In this document: positions 1 to 8,670 of the stretch, in pieces
Layout: the number at the start of each line of letters is the position of its first letter
Position numbering within the stretch: the stretch's first letter is position 1
From: G965230615 sp965230615
GTDB taxonomy: Bacteria > Pseudomonadota > Gammaproteobacteria > HTCC5015
DNA: 64,000 nucleotides
NCBI GenBank assembly: GCA_965230615.1
Contig: OZ246012.1
Location: 3,410,001-3,474,000 of the forward strand
Direction: 5' to 3'
The notes under the pieces: generated by a model
What the model was told of the DNA's origin: nothing
Seen by the model: only the letters and a program-made list of their open reading frames with translations
Databases searched by the model: none
Program-made: the position numbers and the translations under genes

Positions 1-1875
1 TTGTCAGGTGCAACTAATTACGCGTTAAATAATATGGAGCAGGCCAGTCGTTTTTTACGAGCTGCTTTGCAGCATGAGCCGAATAATGTGCAGGCAGCTA
101 AGCTATTAGCAGCGACACATATGCGGCTTAACCAACCTGAAGAGGCCTCTTCACTGATCAAGGCTGTGCTGGATGAAAATCAGGGCGCAGAAGACAGTAG
201 TTTATTGGTGATGCTAGGCAAGGCTAATTTGCAAGCAGGGCAGACGCAAGCAGGTATTGAGTATATTAAAAAAAGTGCGGCTGCGAATCCGGATAATGAC
301 GCCATTATGTTTGACTTAGCCACAGCTTATATGGCTGCAGGTGATTACGATAAAGGTATGGAGGTGCTCAATAGCCTGCCTGCCACAGGTGATGATGGTT
401 TCCGCCGAGACCTGTTGTTGGTTATGGCGAATATGCGCAAGAAAGATACTGCGGCGGCAATTAAAGAAGCTGAGGCTGCTATTAAGCGCCACCCAGACAA
501 TATAAGTGCTTTATTGTTAGCCGGCAATGTACATCTTGCGGCAACCAATTTTAATATGGCGCAGAAATACTTCAATCAGGCCGTTAAACGTGAGCCTGAT
601 AATGTCAGTCCGCATTTAAACCTGGGGCGCTTATATGTCGCGCAAGGAAATTTTCCGGCAGCGACGGCGAAGTTCAAGCATATTCTGACGCTGCAGGCAG
701 GGCATCAATATGCGCTTATTACATTGGCTAAACTTGCAGTGAATGAAGATAAGCCTGAGGAGGCGGTCGATTGGTATAAGCAGGCTATCGCAGCCAACCC
801 GGATAGTTTGCAGCCAAGGTTACAATTATTAAAGTATGAGCTGGTGCGTAAGAATTATGCATCGGCAGAAAAAGTTGCCAGTGAAGGCTTGCTTGCCTTG
901 CCGCACCAGCTGAACCTAATTAGTGGTTTAGCTGCTGCGTTGTTAGGTCAAGGGAAAAATACGGCTGCAGAAGCCGCGTTGCGTCGAGAGTTGGCGGCTA
1001 ACCCCGATGCGTCGTTGCTCTACTATAACTTAGCCAGAGTCAAAATGGTTGATCAGAAAATGTCTGCTGCTAAAAGCCTGCTGCAGCAAGCATTGAGCAA
1101 AGAGCCTGGCAATGTATTAGCCTTATATGATTTGGCGATTATTGAAGAGAGTGAGGAAAACATCGAAGCGGCTGTTAAGCATTTGCAGAGCATACAAGCA
1201 TTGACGCCGAATGCAGCTAAGCCGTTTATGTTGGAAGGTGATGTTTGGGTCAGGCAAAAACAATACCAAAAAGCGATTGGTCTTTATAAAGTAGCACAAG
1301 GCAAGGAAAATACAGGTCAGCTGTTGTTGAAACTCTTCGCAGCAAAACGGCGTGCTGGTGAAAAAGTTGATGAACAGCCATTGCTGGCGTGGTTGGCGCG
1401 TAAGCCGCAAGACCATAAAGTGCGGCTATTTCTAGCTGAGCACTATCAGAATACTAAGCGCAATACCTCAGCGATTAAAGAGTATGAGCAGCTGCTAAAA
1501 GTAGCTTCAGATAATATTATTGTGCTCAATAACCTGGCTTGGCTATATGATCTGGAAAATAACCCTAAGGCTGCAGATGTAGCGAAAAAAGCCTATGAGA
1601 TTAACCCAGAGGTCGGTGCTATCGTAGACACCTATGGCTGGATTTTGGTAAGAAAGGGCGCGCTTGATGAAGGTGTTGAACTGTTGCGGCAGGCGCATAA
1701 GCTTTCTCCAAAAATCCCTGATATTGAATTTCATTTGGCTTTTGGTTTGTCAAAAGCCGGTAGTAAGAAAGAGGCTCAAGAGATACTTGCCCGCATATTG
1801 GCAAATGATGCTGTTTTTCCGGAGCGAAAAGCGGCTGAGTCACTTTACCAGGAGCTAAAATCAGCTAACACATAA
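1..1875 (+). CDS. prsT: PrsT-like TPR-repeat protein, C-terminal part (cut by window edge)
   Basis: The reading frame is open from base 1, so this is the C-terminal 624 residues of a longer protein; the TTG at base 1 is probably not the real start. The whole visible part is tetratricopeptide repeats, seen as recurring A-x-x-x-x-x-A-x-x-x-x-P-x-x helix pairs roughly every 34 residues. PEP-CTERM-system TPR proteins (PrsT, TIGR02917) are around 900 residues with an N-terminal lipoprotein signal, and they sit directly upstream of the polysaccharide export gene as here. The likely role is a periplasmic scaffold for exopolysaccharide assembly or for the XrtA sorting system. The gene ends 28 bases before the export lipoprotein gene. 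The family call rests on TPR content plus gene order; the missing N-terminus prevents checking the lipobox. Confidence 0.8.
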   Translation: MSGATNYALNNMEQASRFLRAALQHEPNNVQAAKLLAATHMRLNQPEEASSLIKAVLDENQGAEDSSLLVMLGKANLQAGQTQAGIEYIKKSAAANPDNDAIMFDLATAYMAAGDYDKGMEVLNSLPATGDDGFRRDLLLVMANMRKKDTAAAIKEAEAAIKRHPDNISALLLAGNVHLAATNFNMAQKYFNQAVKREPDNVSPHLNLGRLYVAQGNFPAATAKFKHILTLQAGHQYALITLAKLAVNEDKPEEAVDWYKQAIAANPDSLQPRLQLLKYELVRKNYASAEKVASEGLLALPHQLNLISGLAAALLGQGKNTAAEAALRRELAANPDASLLYYNLARVKMVDQKMSAAKSLLQQALSKEPGNVLALYDLAIIEESEENIEAAVKHLQSIQALTPNAAKPFMLEGDVWVRQKQYQKAIGLYKVAQGKENTGQLLLKLFAAKRRAGEKVDEQPLLAWLARKPQDHKVRLFLAEHYQNTKRNTSAIKEYEQLLKVASDNIIVLNNLAWLYDLENNPKAADVAKKAYEINPEVGAIVDTYGWILVRKGALDEGVELLRQAHKLSPKIPDIEFHLAFGLSKAGSKKEAQEILARILANDAVFPERKAAESLYQELKSANT

Positions 1876-1903
1876 TGTGGTGGCTTACGATTAACGAAAA
1901 CAT

Positions 1904-2566
1904 ATGATGGATAAAATCATGAATAGTCATCCTTTATATAAAGGCGCGCAATGGTTGTTACTGGTAATGGTTCCAGTGTTAATGCTGGGCTGTGCTTCGA
2001 ATGGAGTACAGTTAACACCAGAGCAGCAGTCTGCTTCAAGTTCAGTGGCGCGTGCTAGCTCAAAAGATTATTTGATTGGCCCTGGCGATACACTGCAGGT
2101 TTTTGTGTGGCGCAACCCAGACGTGTCTGTCACCGTGCCCGTTCGCCCTGAGGGTAAAATTTCTACGCCGCTGGTTGAAGATATGGTTGCGGCTGGCAAA
2201 ACGCCAACACGGTTAGCGCGTGATATCGAAAGGGTGTTGGCAAAATATATCAAGTCGCCAGTTGTGACGGTTATCGTGACAGGTTTTGTCGGTACCTTTA
2301 ATAAGCAGATTCGTGTTGTTGGGCAAGCCGCTAATCCGAGCGCTTTGTCTTATCGACGTGATATGACATTGTTGGATGTCATGATTGAAGTTGGCGGTTT
2401 GACAGAATTTGCAGCGGGTAACAAAGCTAAAATTATCAGGCGTAGCGGTGGTGAAGAAATACAAATTGCCGCCAGAATCGAAGATTTGTTACAAAAAGGC
2501 GATATAAAAGCTAATGTGAAAATGGTGCCTGGGGATATTTTGATTATTCCTGAGTCTTGGTTCTAA
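1904..2566 (+). CDS. XrtA-system exopolysaccharide export lipoprotein (Wza/OPX-like)
   Basis: Predicted outer-membrane polysaccharide export (OPX) protein of 220 residues. A lipoprotein signal is visible: a hydrophobic stretch ending LMLGC with the lipidated Cys at residue 30. The poly_export domain starts at the DYLIGPGDTLQVFVWRNP motif near residues 55-72, and a SLBB-like domain follows near residues 135-205. The short length fits the PEP-CTERM/XrtA export subfamily rather than full-length Wza, which has an extra C-terminal barrel helix. The start is uncertain: ATG 1904 is the longest, but ATG 1919 has a TGGA about 7 bases upstream and still keeps the full signal peptide. It lies between the TPR gene and the chain-length gene, so it probably forms the exit channel of the same secretion machine. 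Confidence 0.88.
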   Translation: MMDKIMNSHPLYKGAQWLLLVMVPVLMLGCASNGVQLTPEQQSASSSVARASSKDYLIGPGDTLQVFVWRNPDVSVTVPVRPEGKISTPLVEDMVAAGKTPTRLARDIERVLAKYIKSPVVTVIVTGFVGTFNKQIRVVGQAANPSALSYRRDMTLLDVMIEVGGLTEFAAGNKAKIIRRSGGEEIQIAARIEDLLQKGDIKANVKMVPGDILIIPESWF

Positions 2567-2597
2567 CCGAAAGCAATAAGAAAGTAAGTTATATATT

Positions 2598-4109
2598 ATG
2601 CATGATTTATTGGTAAAGGTGCTAACGACAGTCCGTGGTATGTGGCGTTTCCGCTGGTGGACGTTGGTAACCGCGTGGATTCTGTTTTTGTCAGGTTCTG
2701 TTGTCATTCTTATGATGCCAGATGTATACAAATCCAGTGCCAAAATTTTTATTGATACGCAATCAGTATTAAAGCCGCTATTGAAAGGCTTGGCTGTTGA
2801 TACCGATATGCAAAATAAAGTCTATATGTTGACACGAGTTGTATCGAGTCGGCCTAATCTGGAAAAAGTAATTCGTGAAACAGACCTTGATCTGCAAGCA
2901 AATACGCCCAGAGAGTTAGAAAACTTAATTATTGGTGTGCAAAGCCGGGTTAAGGTTTCAGTGCTTAACCAGAAGAAAAAGAATTTATATGCGATTACTT
3001 ATTCGGATAAAGATCCGAATATTGCATATAAGGTTGTACAAACCTTGCTTGACTCGCTTGTTGAAGAGACGCTCGGTTCAAGCCGGGCTGATACCATGAC
3101 GGCACAGAAGTTTCTTAAGCAGCAATTAGATGAATATGAAAAGCGTCTAGTTGAGGCTGAACAAAAACTGGCAGAGTTTAAGAAAAATAATGTTGGCTTG
3201 ATGCCGAGTGAGGGCGGTAGTTACTATAAGCGTTTGCAGGCAGATATAGATTTGCTACAGCAAAAGCAGTTTCAACTGCGTCAGGCTAGCAATCGTCGCA
3301 ATGAATTGGCAAAGCAGCTGCAAGGTGAAAGTCAAAGTATTGGTACTTCAGAATTTGATGCCAGAATTCAGGAGCGCCAGGTAGAACTAAATGCATTGTT
3401 GCTGCGTTTTACAGAGGAGCACCCGGATGTAATCGCCATTCAAGAAACTATCGCTCAGTTAGAGAAGCGTAAACAGGCAGCGCAAGGCTTGCCTGATGAT
3501 GCTGCCGCGCAAGATGGTTTGGGATTAAACCCTGTCTATCAATCCATTAAGATTGCGATGAGTGAAGTGGATGTAGAAATTGCGACGCTCAAAGCTGATA
3601 TCGCAGAGCAGCAAAGACGCATTAATGAACTTAAAGGTTTGGTTGATACAGTGCCAGAAGTGGAGGCCAAGTTGTCTCGCTTAACTCGCGATTATAGTGT
3701 TAACAAAATGCAGTATGAGGAATTGCTGCAACGTTATGAGTCGGCCAAACTATCGCAGGGTGCAGACCAGAGTAATGATGAAATTAAGTTTCGCATTATT
3801 AATCCGCCTATTGTGCCGTTTAACCCGTCTGGGCCTAATAGAAAGTTGTTTTTAGCTGCTTTGTTGCTTGTTAGTTTAGGTGCAGGTGTTGGTGTTGCTT
3901 ATTTGTTAAATGAAGTTAAGTCGGTCTATTGTTCGGCTTTGGATTTGAGCGAATCAACTGGTTTGCCAGTATTAGGTGCGGTCAGTATTAAATGGGAAAC
4001 AGACGAGCGCAAGAAGGTTTATGCTGATGTTACCAAACTGGTAGTCGGCTTTGGTGGGCTTTTCTTGGTCTTTGTGGGCATGGAAGTTTTTCAAATTGTT
4101 ATGGCTTAA
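2598..4109 (+). CDS. XrtA-system polysaccharide chain-length determinant (Wzz-like)
   Basis: Inner-membrane polysaccharide co-polymerase of 503 residues. An N-terminal membrane helix lies near residues 21-40, followed by a Wzz-type domain, a long charged coiled-coil stretch near residues 165-400, a proline-containing FNPSGPN segment, a membrane helix near residues 414-436, and a further hydrophobic segment at the very C-terminus (about 477-503). The last segment is an extra compared with classical two-helix Wzz proteins. The kinase domain is not fused; it is encoded by the next gene, 27 bases downstream. This split co-polymerase plus BY-kinase arrangement is typical of XrtA exopolysaccharide loci. 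It should set polymer length and couple the kinase to the outer-membrane export protein. Confidence 0.88.
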   Translation: MHDLLVKVLTTVRGMWRFRWWTLVTAWILFLSGSVVILMMPDVYKSSAKIFIDTQSVLKPLLKGLAVDTDMQNKVYMLTRVVSSRPNLEKVIRETDLDLQANTPRELENLIIGVQSRVKVSVLNQKKKNLYAITYSDKDPNIAYKVVQTLLDSLVEETLGSSRADTMTAQKFLKQQLDEYEKRLVEAEQKLAEFKKNNVGLMPSEGGSYYKRLQADIDLLQQKQFQLRQASNRRNELAKQLQGESQSIGTSEFDARIQERQVELNALLLRFTEEHPDVIAIQETIAQLEKRKQAAQGLPDDAAAQDGLGLNPVYQSIKIAMSEVDVEIATLKADIAEQQRRINELKGLVDTVPEVEAKLSRLTRDYSVNKMQYEELLQRYESAKLSQGADQSNDEIKFRIINPPIVPFNPSGPNRKLFLAALLLVSLGAGVGVAYLLNEVKSVYCSALDLSESTGLPVLGAVSIKWETDERKKVYADVTKLVVGFGGLFLVFVGMEVFQIVMA

Positions 4110-4136
4110 TCAGCTTAAGTTTCCATAAGGTTTAGT

Positions 4137-5012
4137 ATGAGTATTATAGAAAAAGCTATCGGTAAGTTTAGTAACCTGGATGCGCCAGAGAAAACAACAC
4201 GGATAGATAAAGTTAAGGAGCTGCCGCCACGCAAAATTAATGTGGAGGAAGCAGAGCGTCCACAGGAAACATATATTGGGCATTATAAGCTGGAAGAAAG
4301 TTATACGCATTATATGAAGCAAGCCGGATATTTAGCGCCTGATGATCAGTTGCAGCGAACAGTTGATGAGTATCGCCGTATTAAACATCCTTTGTTGGCA
4401 AATGCTTTTGGCAAGCAAAAAAGTTTAGTGGAGAATGGTCGCCTGATGGCGATCACTAGCTCAATACCAGATGAAGGTAAAACGTTCACAGCGGTCAATC
4501 TGGCATTAAGTTTGTCAAGAGAGCGTAACCGCTCTGTGCTGCTTATTGATGCGGATATGATTAAAGCTGATACCAGTAAAACTTTTGAGTTGCAAGAGCG
4601 TGCTGGCTTAATGGATATGTTGTTGGATGAAGATATGCCGATCAATGATGTGATGGTCAGCACTGATTTTCCTAACCTGTCAATCATCCCAGCTGGTCAA
4701 CAGACAGAGCAATCTGTTGAATTGTTAACCAGTAATCGCATGCAGACGCTTTTGGAAAATCTGCTGCTGGAAGATGAGAATCGTATTGTATTATTTGATA
4801 TACCACCGGTATTGGCCAGGCCAGAAGCGCATGTTGTTTGTTCTTTAGTAGGTCAGGTCATTGTGGTTGTAGAGGCAGTAACAACGCCAAGGAATCTGCT
4901 TGGGCAGGCATTAAAAAATCTGGATAGGAATAAAGCGATTAGTTTATTGCTGAATAAAAACCATCGATCGTTGGGGTTTGATTATTCAGGTGATTACTTT
5001 GGTTACTACTAA
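4137..5012 (+). CDS. XrtA-associated BY-type tyrosine autokinase (CpsD/CapB-like)
   Basis: Cytoplasmic bacterial tyrosine kinase of 291 residues. The Walker A loop is visible around PDEGKT with Lys115, Walker A' as LLIDADM near residues 135-142, and Walker B as VLFDIPP. The C-terminus is tyrosine-rich (DYSGDYFGYY), as expected for the autophosphorylated tail of BY kinases. Together with the preceding Wzz-like gene it makes the usual two-part co-polymerase and kinase switch that controls polymer length and export. The 5' end of the next gene overlaps the coding sequence for this tyrosine tail, so the two are likely translationally coupled. Confidence 0.9.
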   Translation: MSIIEKAIGKFSNLDAPEKTTRIDKVKELPPRKINVEEAERPQETYIGHYKLEESYTHYMKQAGYLAPDDQLQRTVDEYRRIKHPLLANAFGKQKSLVENGRLMAITSSIPDEGKTFTAVNLALSLSRERNRSVLLIDADMIKADTSKTFELQERAGLMDMLLDEDMPINDVMVSTDFPNLSIIPAGQQTEQSVELLTSNRMQTLLENLLLEDENRIVLFDIPPVLARPEAHVVCSLVGQVIVVVEAVTTPRNLLGQALKNLDRNKAISLLLNKNHRSLGFDYSGDYFGYY

Positions 5013-6516
5013 ACAGTCGGCTAAATGTTTTTCGAATATTGCGACCAGAGTGCTGTTAACGGTAAGCCTGGTTTCAATGTCTAGTGTTATGGCGCAAGGT
5101 TGGCGCTTTGAACCTGGCGTTTCACTGAGTGAAATCTATACGGATAATGTGGACTTGCGCCCTGATGACCAGGCAGAGGATGACCTTATTACTGAATTGT
5201 CACCAACCATTGCGATTGCTTATGATAGCCAAAGATTGCAATCTACGTTGGATTATCGCATACAGGCGCTTGCTTATAGTGACCAAAGCGAGCGAGATAA
5301 CAGTTTTCAGCAGTTCGATGGGACATTTTTAGCGAGCTTGCCAGCAAGTTTTTTTGTTGAGCTCAGTGCCAGTCAAACGCAACAAATCACTGACCCTCAA
5401 CAGGCCAATGCTTTTAGCAATGTGCCAGTAGGCGGCGGTCAAACAGACGTACAGACAAGCAGCATTAGTCCTTATTGGCAGCAGCGATTTAGTTCGGGGT
5501 TGCAGGCGCAATTGAGAGTCTCGCAAAGCCATGTTGATTATGATGATGATTCGCGAGCAACTGTTGTCGATAGTGAGATGGATAGCGCAACCTTTACTTT
5601 AAGTCAGCAGCAGGCTGGACAAAATTACTTATGGTCATTTAGCTATTATAAACAAGAGGTAACATTCTTAGATAGTGAGTCAGTTGTGATAGTGAACCAG
5701 GCGCCAGTGGTCATTGTGCGTGACTTGGAAGATGTGTTTGAGCGTGTGGATGCAGAGTTTGGCCTAGTATTAAGCAATAAGCTAACGCTGCTGTTAACTG
5801 CCGGTGATGAGGATAATGATTTTGGCTTAAGTGCGGCCGACGGTGAGGATCCTGCAGGTTCTTCATGGACAGTAGGGTTGCGCTGGACAGCGGCTAGAGA
5901 CTTTTTTGAGATTAAGGCGGGTGAACGGTTTTTTGGTGATACTGCCAGCATGTCCTGGGAGCATCGTGGTCTGTATTTCAATATCAATGCCAGTTATGCT
6001 GAGGATCTATTTACGGATACTCAAACACAGCTGGATAATGATGTGTTTAGTGAAGCCGATGGCTTCTCTGAGACAAGTCTGAACCGGCCAACGTCGAATG
6101 TTTTTTTGCGAAAACGAGCAGATTTGTCCGTTAACTACAATAAAGCTAAAACGCAGCTAGGGTTGAGCATGTATAATGAGGTGCGCGACTTTCAGGATAG
6201 CCTGGGTGAGGAGACAACGCGCTTTTTGGCGGTAAATTGGCTGTGGAATATGAGTCCCAGAATGAGCCTGTTTGTCAATGTAGATGCTCGAATGGACGAG
6301 TTTCGGGAGCTGGAGCGTGAAGACCTTTTGCAACAGTTGCGGGTGGGTGTGCGCCGTAGCCCAGGTCCGAGAACCTCCTTAGAGCTATATATTCAACAAG
6401 CTGAGCTGGATTCTGATACAGCAGCTGTATCAACCACAGATCAAAACCAAGTGGCTGCGCCTGATGTGAGTTATCAGGAAAGTTCACTGGGTTTTACTTT
6501 TTCGAGAGCTTTTTGA
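4999..6516 (+). CDS. TIGR03016-like PEP-CTERM-associated outer-membrane beta-barrel protein
   Basis: Predicted outer-membrane protein of about 505 residues. A signal peptide ends near SSVMA|QGWRF, and the mature part is made of alternating amphipathic strands rich in aromatic and acidic residues, ending in a terminal Phe (FSRAF), the classical barrel C-terminus. Family size and locus position match the TIGR03016 proteins of XrtA exopolysaccharide loci. Start choice: the frame is open from TTG 4978, but TTG 4999 has an AGGTGA five bases upstream and gives a normal signal peptide; GTG 4990 is another possibility. All of these overlap the kinase gene. Its likely role is a barrel involved in polymer export at the cell surface; the exact function in the family is not established. 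Confidence 0.8.
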   Translation: MVTTKQSAKCFSNIATRVLLTVSLVSMSSVMAQGWRFEPGVSLSEIYTDNVDLRPDDQAEDDLITELSPTIAIAYDSQRLQSTLDYRIQALAYSDQSERDNSFQQFDGTFLASLPASFFVELSASQTQQITDPQQANAFSNVPVGGGQTDVQTSSISPYWQQRFSSGLQAQLRVSQSHVDYDDDSRATVVDSEMDSATFTLSQQQAGQNYLWSFSYYKQEVTFLDSESVVIVNQAPVVIVRDLEDVFERVDAEFGLVLSNKLTLLLTAGDEDNDFGLSAADGEDPAGSSWTVGLRWTAARDFFEIKAGERFFGDTASMSWEHRGLYFNINASYAEDLFTDTQTQLDNDVFSEADGFSETSLNRPTSNVFLRKRADLSVNYNKAKTQLGLSMYNEVRDFQDSLGEETTRFLAVNWLWNMSPRMSLFVNVDARMDEFRELEREDLLQQLRVGVRRSPGPRTSLELYIQQAELDSDTAAVSTTDQNQVAAPDVSYQESSLGFTFSRAF

Positions 6517-6517
6517 A

Positions 6518-7786
6518 ATGTATTTGAAATACTTTAAATTAGAAGATAATCCGTTTCGCTTGACGCCTGATCCGCGCTACCTGTTTTTGAGTAAGGCGCA
6601 TAGTCGGGCGAAAGCGTATATGGATTTTTCCTTGTGGAAGCATGATAGTTTTGTTGTGATAACCGGTGATATTGGCTCGGGTAAGACCACGCTTATCGAA
6701 AGCCTGATTGCCAGCATGAAAGATAATGTTGTTGTTGCCCGTATACACCAAACTCAACTTGATGAAAATGAGTTGTTGCAGGCGATACTCGTTGAATTTG
6801 GTTTTAAACCTTTTTCTGCAGGTAAGGTGGAGTTATTGGATATGCTGAATAACTTCCTTATGAAACAATACAAAAAAGACAATATTGTGCTTTTGATTAT
6901 TGATGAGGCGCAGAATTTAACACCAAGAGTATTGGAAGAGATACGATTATTATCCGGTTTGGAAACGCATACTGAAAAAATGCTCAACGTCCTTCTGGTC
7001 GGGCAGCCTGAGCTGAATGAGGTGTTGGACTCAATGGGCTTAGAGCAGCTTGTGCAGCGTGTTCGACTGCGATTTCATGTTGGTCCGCTAAGTGAAGCAG
7101 AGACAGGCGATTATATACAGCATCGCTTAACAGTCGCTGGTGCTGAGAATGCCGAAATGTTTTCTCCTGAAACGGTAGCTGAGATTTACAAGTATACCGG
7201 TGGCACGCCGCGCTTGATTAATATTCTGTGCGATACGATATTGATGGGCGCTTTTGTAGAAAGCGCTGAACTTATCAGCAAGCAAGAAGTGGATATGGCG
7301 ATAGATGAGTTGCAATGGTTACCATTTGTCGACCGTGTATCACGCAAGGTCTTATCCGAGCCCTATGCTATTCGACCCAATCTGGGGATCCCGCCGAAAT
7401 TGATTGTGACCAATGAAGGGCGCAAGCTGGGTGAATATTATTTGGATAAGCAAACTATTATGATCGGTCGTGGGCCAAATAACGATATTCAGCTTAATGA
7501 CCCTAAAGTGAGTAGTTCGCATGCGCAAATCGTCACAACGCGGCGTAACTCCTACCTAATTGATTTAGGTAGCAAGAACGGCACTTATATTAACAATCGC
7601 TCGGTCAAAAAATACAAATTAAAAGCAGGTGATGTTTTTTCGATTACCAGTAAATACATATTAGAGTATGTGCGTGGCGAAGAAGAGGAAGATCAATTAT
7701 ATCTGCAGGAATCAGCAGATGACACGATAAATAATGCAGATGAAACAGTCGTGTTTCAGGCTGCGGATGATACAGAGTTTAAATAA
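6518..7786 (+). CDS. XrtA-associated ExeA-like ATPase with C-terminal FHA domain
   Basis: Protein of 422 residues in two parts. Residues 1-270 form an ExeA/GspA-like AAA ATPase, with Walker A GDIGSGKTT (Lys56), Walker B LLIIDEAQ near residue 126, and sensor-type TGGTPRLINILCD near residues 225-240. These match the putative secretion ATPase of PEP-CTERM loci (TIGR03015). Residues about 305-385 form a forkhead-associated domain: GRGPNNDIQL, then SSSHAQI and SKNGTYINN, the usual FHA phosphothreonine-binding signature. The acidic tail follows. The start ATG lies one base after the stop of the barrel gene. The FHA domain suggests the ATPase docks to a phosphorylated partner, possibly controlled by signalling linked to the locus kinase; that link is inference. 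Confidence 0.88.
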   Translation: MYLKYFKLEDNPFRLTPDPRYLFLSKAHSRAKAYMDFSLWKHDSFVVITGDIGSGKTTLIESLIASMKDNVVVARIHQTQLDENELLQAILVEFGFKPFSAGKVELLDMLNNFLMKQYKKDNIVLLIIDEAQNLTPRVLEEIRLLSGLETHTEKMLNVLLVGQPELNEVLDSMGLEQLVQRVRLRFHVGPLSEAETGDYIQHRLTVAGAENAEMFSPETVAEIYKYTGGTPRLINILCDTILMGAFVESAELISKQEVDMAIDELQWLPFVDRVSRKVLSEPYAIRPNLGIPPKLIVTNEGRKLGEYYLDKQTIMIGRGPNNDIQLNDPKVSSSHAQIVTTRRNSYLIDLGSKNGTYINNRSVKKYKLKAGDVFSITSKYILEYVRGEEEEDQLYLQESADDTINNADETVVFQAADDTEFK

Positions 7787-7797
7787 GACGTTAGAGC

Positions 7798-8655
7798 ATG
7801 ACGAATATGATAAAAAATGCCATATCAATTGATGTAGAAGACTATTACCAGGTTTCGGCGTTTGCTAAATCAATTGATTATAAAGATTGGGATCAAAAAG
7901 AGTCTCGAGTTGAGAAGAATACTTATGCTCTATTAGAACTTTTTGAAGAGACCCAGGTGAAATGCACCTTCTTTGTTTTGGGTTGGGTGGCTGAGCGGTA
8001 TCCTGCATTGATTGCAGATATTGCTAAAGCGGGCCATGAAGTGGCCAGTCATGGTTATAGCCATCAGCTTATCTATAAGCAAACACAAGAAGTGTTTAAG
8101 CAGGAAACCATTAAGTCAAAAGCAATTATTGAAGATATCGTGCAGTATGAAATCCAAGGGTATCGTGCTGCGAGTTTTTCAATTATTAAAGAGTCGCAGT
8201 GGGCTTTGGATGTTTTGTATGAAGCAGGGTTTCGTTATGACTCCAGTATTTTCCCAGTAAAGCATGATCGTTATGGAATGCCGGGTGTGCAAGGGCAGCC
8301 GCATAAGTTGAATACGCCGAGTGGTAATAAATTAGTGGAATTTCCCATGACGGCAAAAAAGATGTTGGGTTATCAATTGCCTGTCTCTGGCGGTGGTTAT
8401 TTTCGCTTATATCCTTATTGGTTCACCAAGTATGCATTAAAAAGCTATGCTAAAGAAAAACAAATGCCTTTTATGTTTTATTTGCACCCTTGGGAAATTG
8501 ATCCAAGTCAGCCGAAGATTGATGCGAGTTGGTTCTCGCGTTTCAGGCACTATAATAATTTGCGAAAGTGTAAGCAGCGTTTAACAAATCTTTTGTCGGA
8601 TTTTGAATTTACAACAGTCGCTGATGTGCTGCAAAAGCAGGGCTTGCTTACATAG
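7798..8655 (+). CDS. XrtA-system polysaccharide deacetylase (NodB fold, DUF3473)
   Basis: Carbohydrate esterase 4 type deacetylase of 285 residues. The catalytic and metal-binding motifs are visible as SIDVEDYY (residues about 10-17), ASHGYSH (about 82-88) and YRAAS; the C-terminal DUF3473 part carries YLHPWEID near residues 226-233. It lacks a signal peptide, as do its homologues in XrtA loci. The presumed reaction is removal of N-acetyl groups from the exopolysaccharide or its lipid-linked precursor. It is 11 bases downstream of the ATPase gene and 15 bases upstream of the FemAB-like gene, in the fixed order of these loci. Confidence 0.9.
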   Translation: MTNMIKNAISIDVEDYYQVSAFAKSIDYKDWDQKESRVEKNTYALLELFEETQVKCTFFVLGWVAERYPALIADIAKAGHEVASHGYSHQLIYKQTQEVFKQETIKSKAIIEDIVQYEIQGYRAASFSIIKESQWALDVLYEAGFRYDSSIFPVKHDRYGMPGVQGQPHKLNTPSGNKLVEFPMTAKKMLGYQLPVSGGGYFRLYPYWFTKYALKSYAKEKQMPFMFYLHPWEIDPSQPKIDASWFSRFRHYNNLRKCKQRLTNLLSDFEFTTVADVLQKQGLLT

Positions 8656-8670
8656 GATGTAATAAAACGT

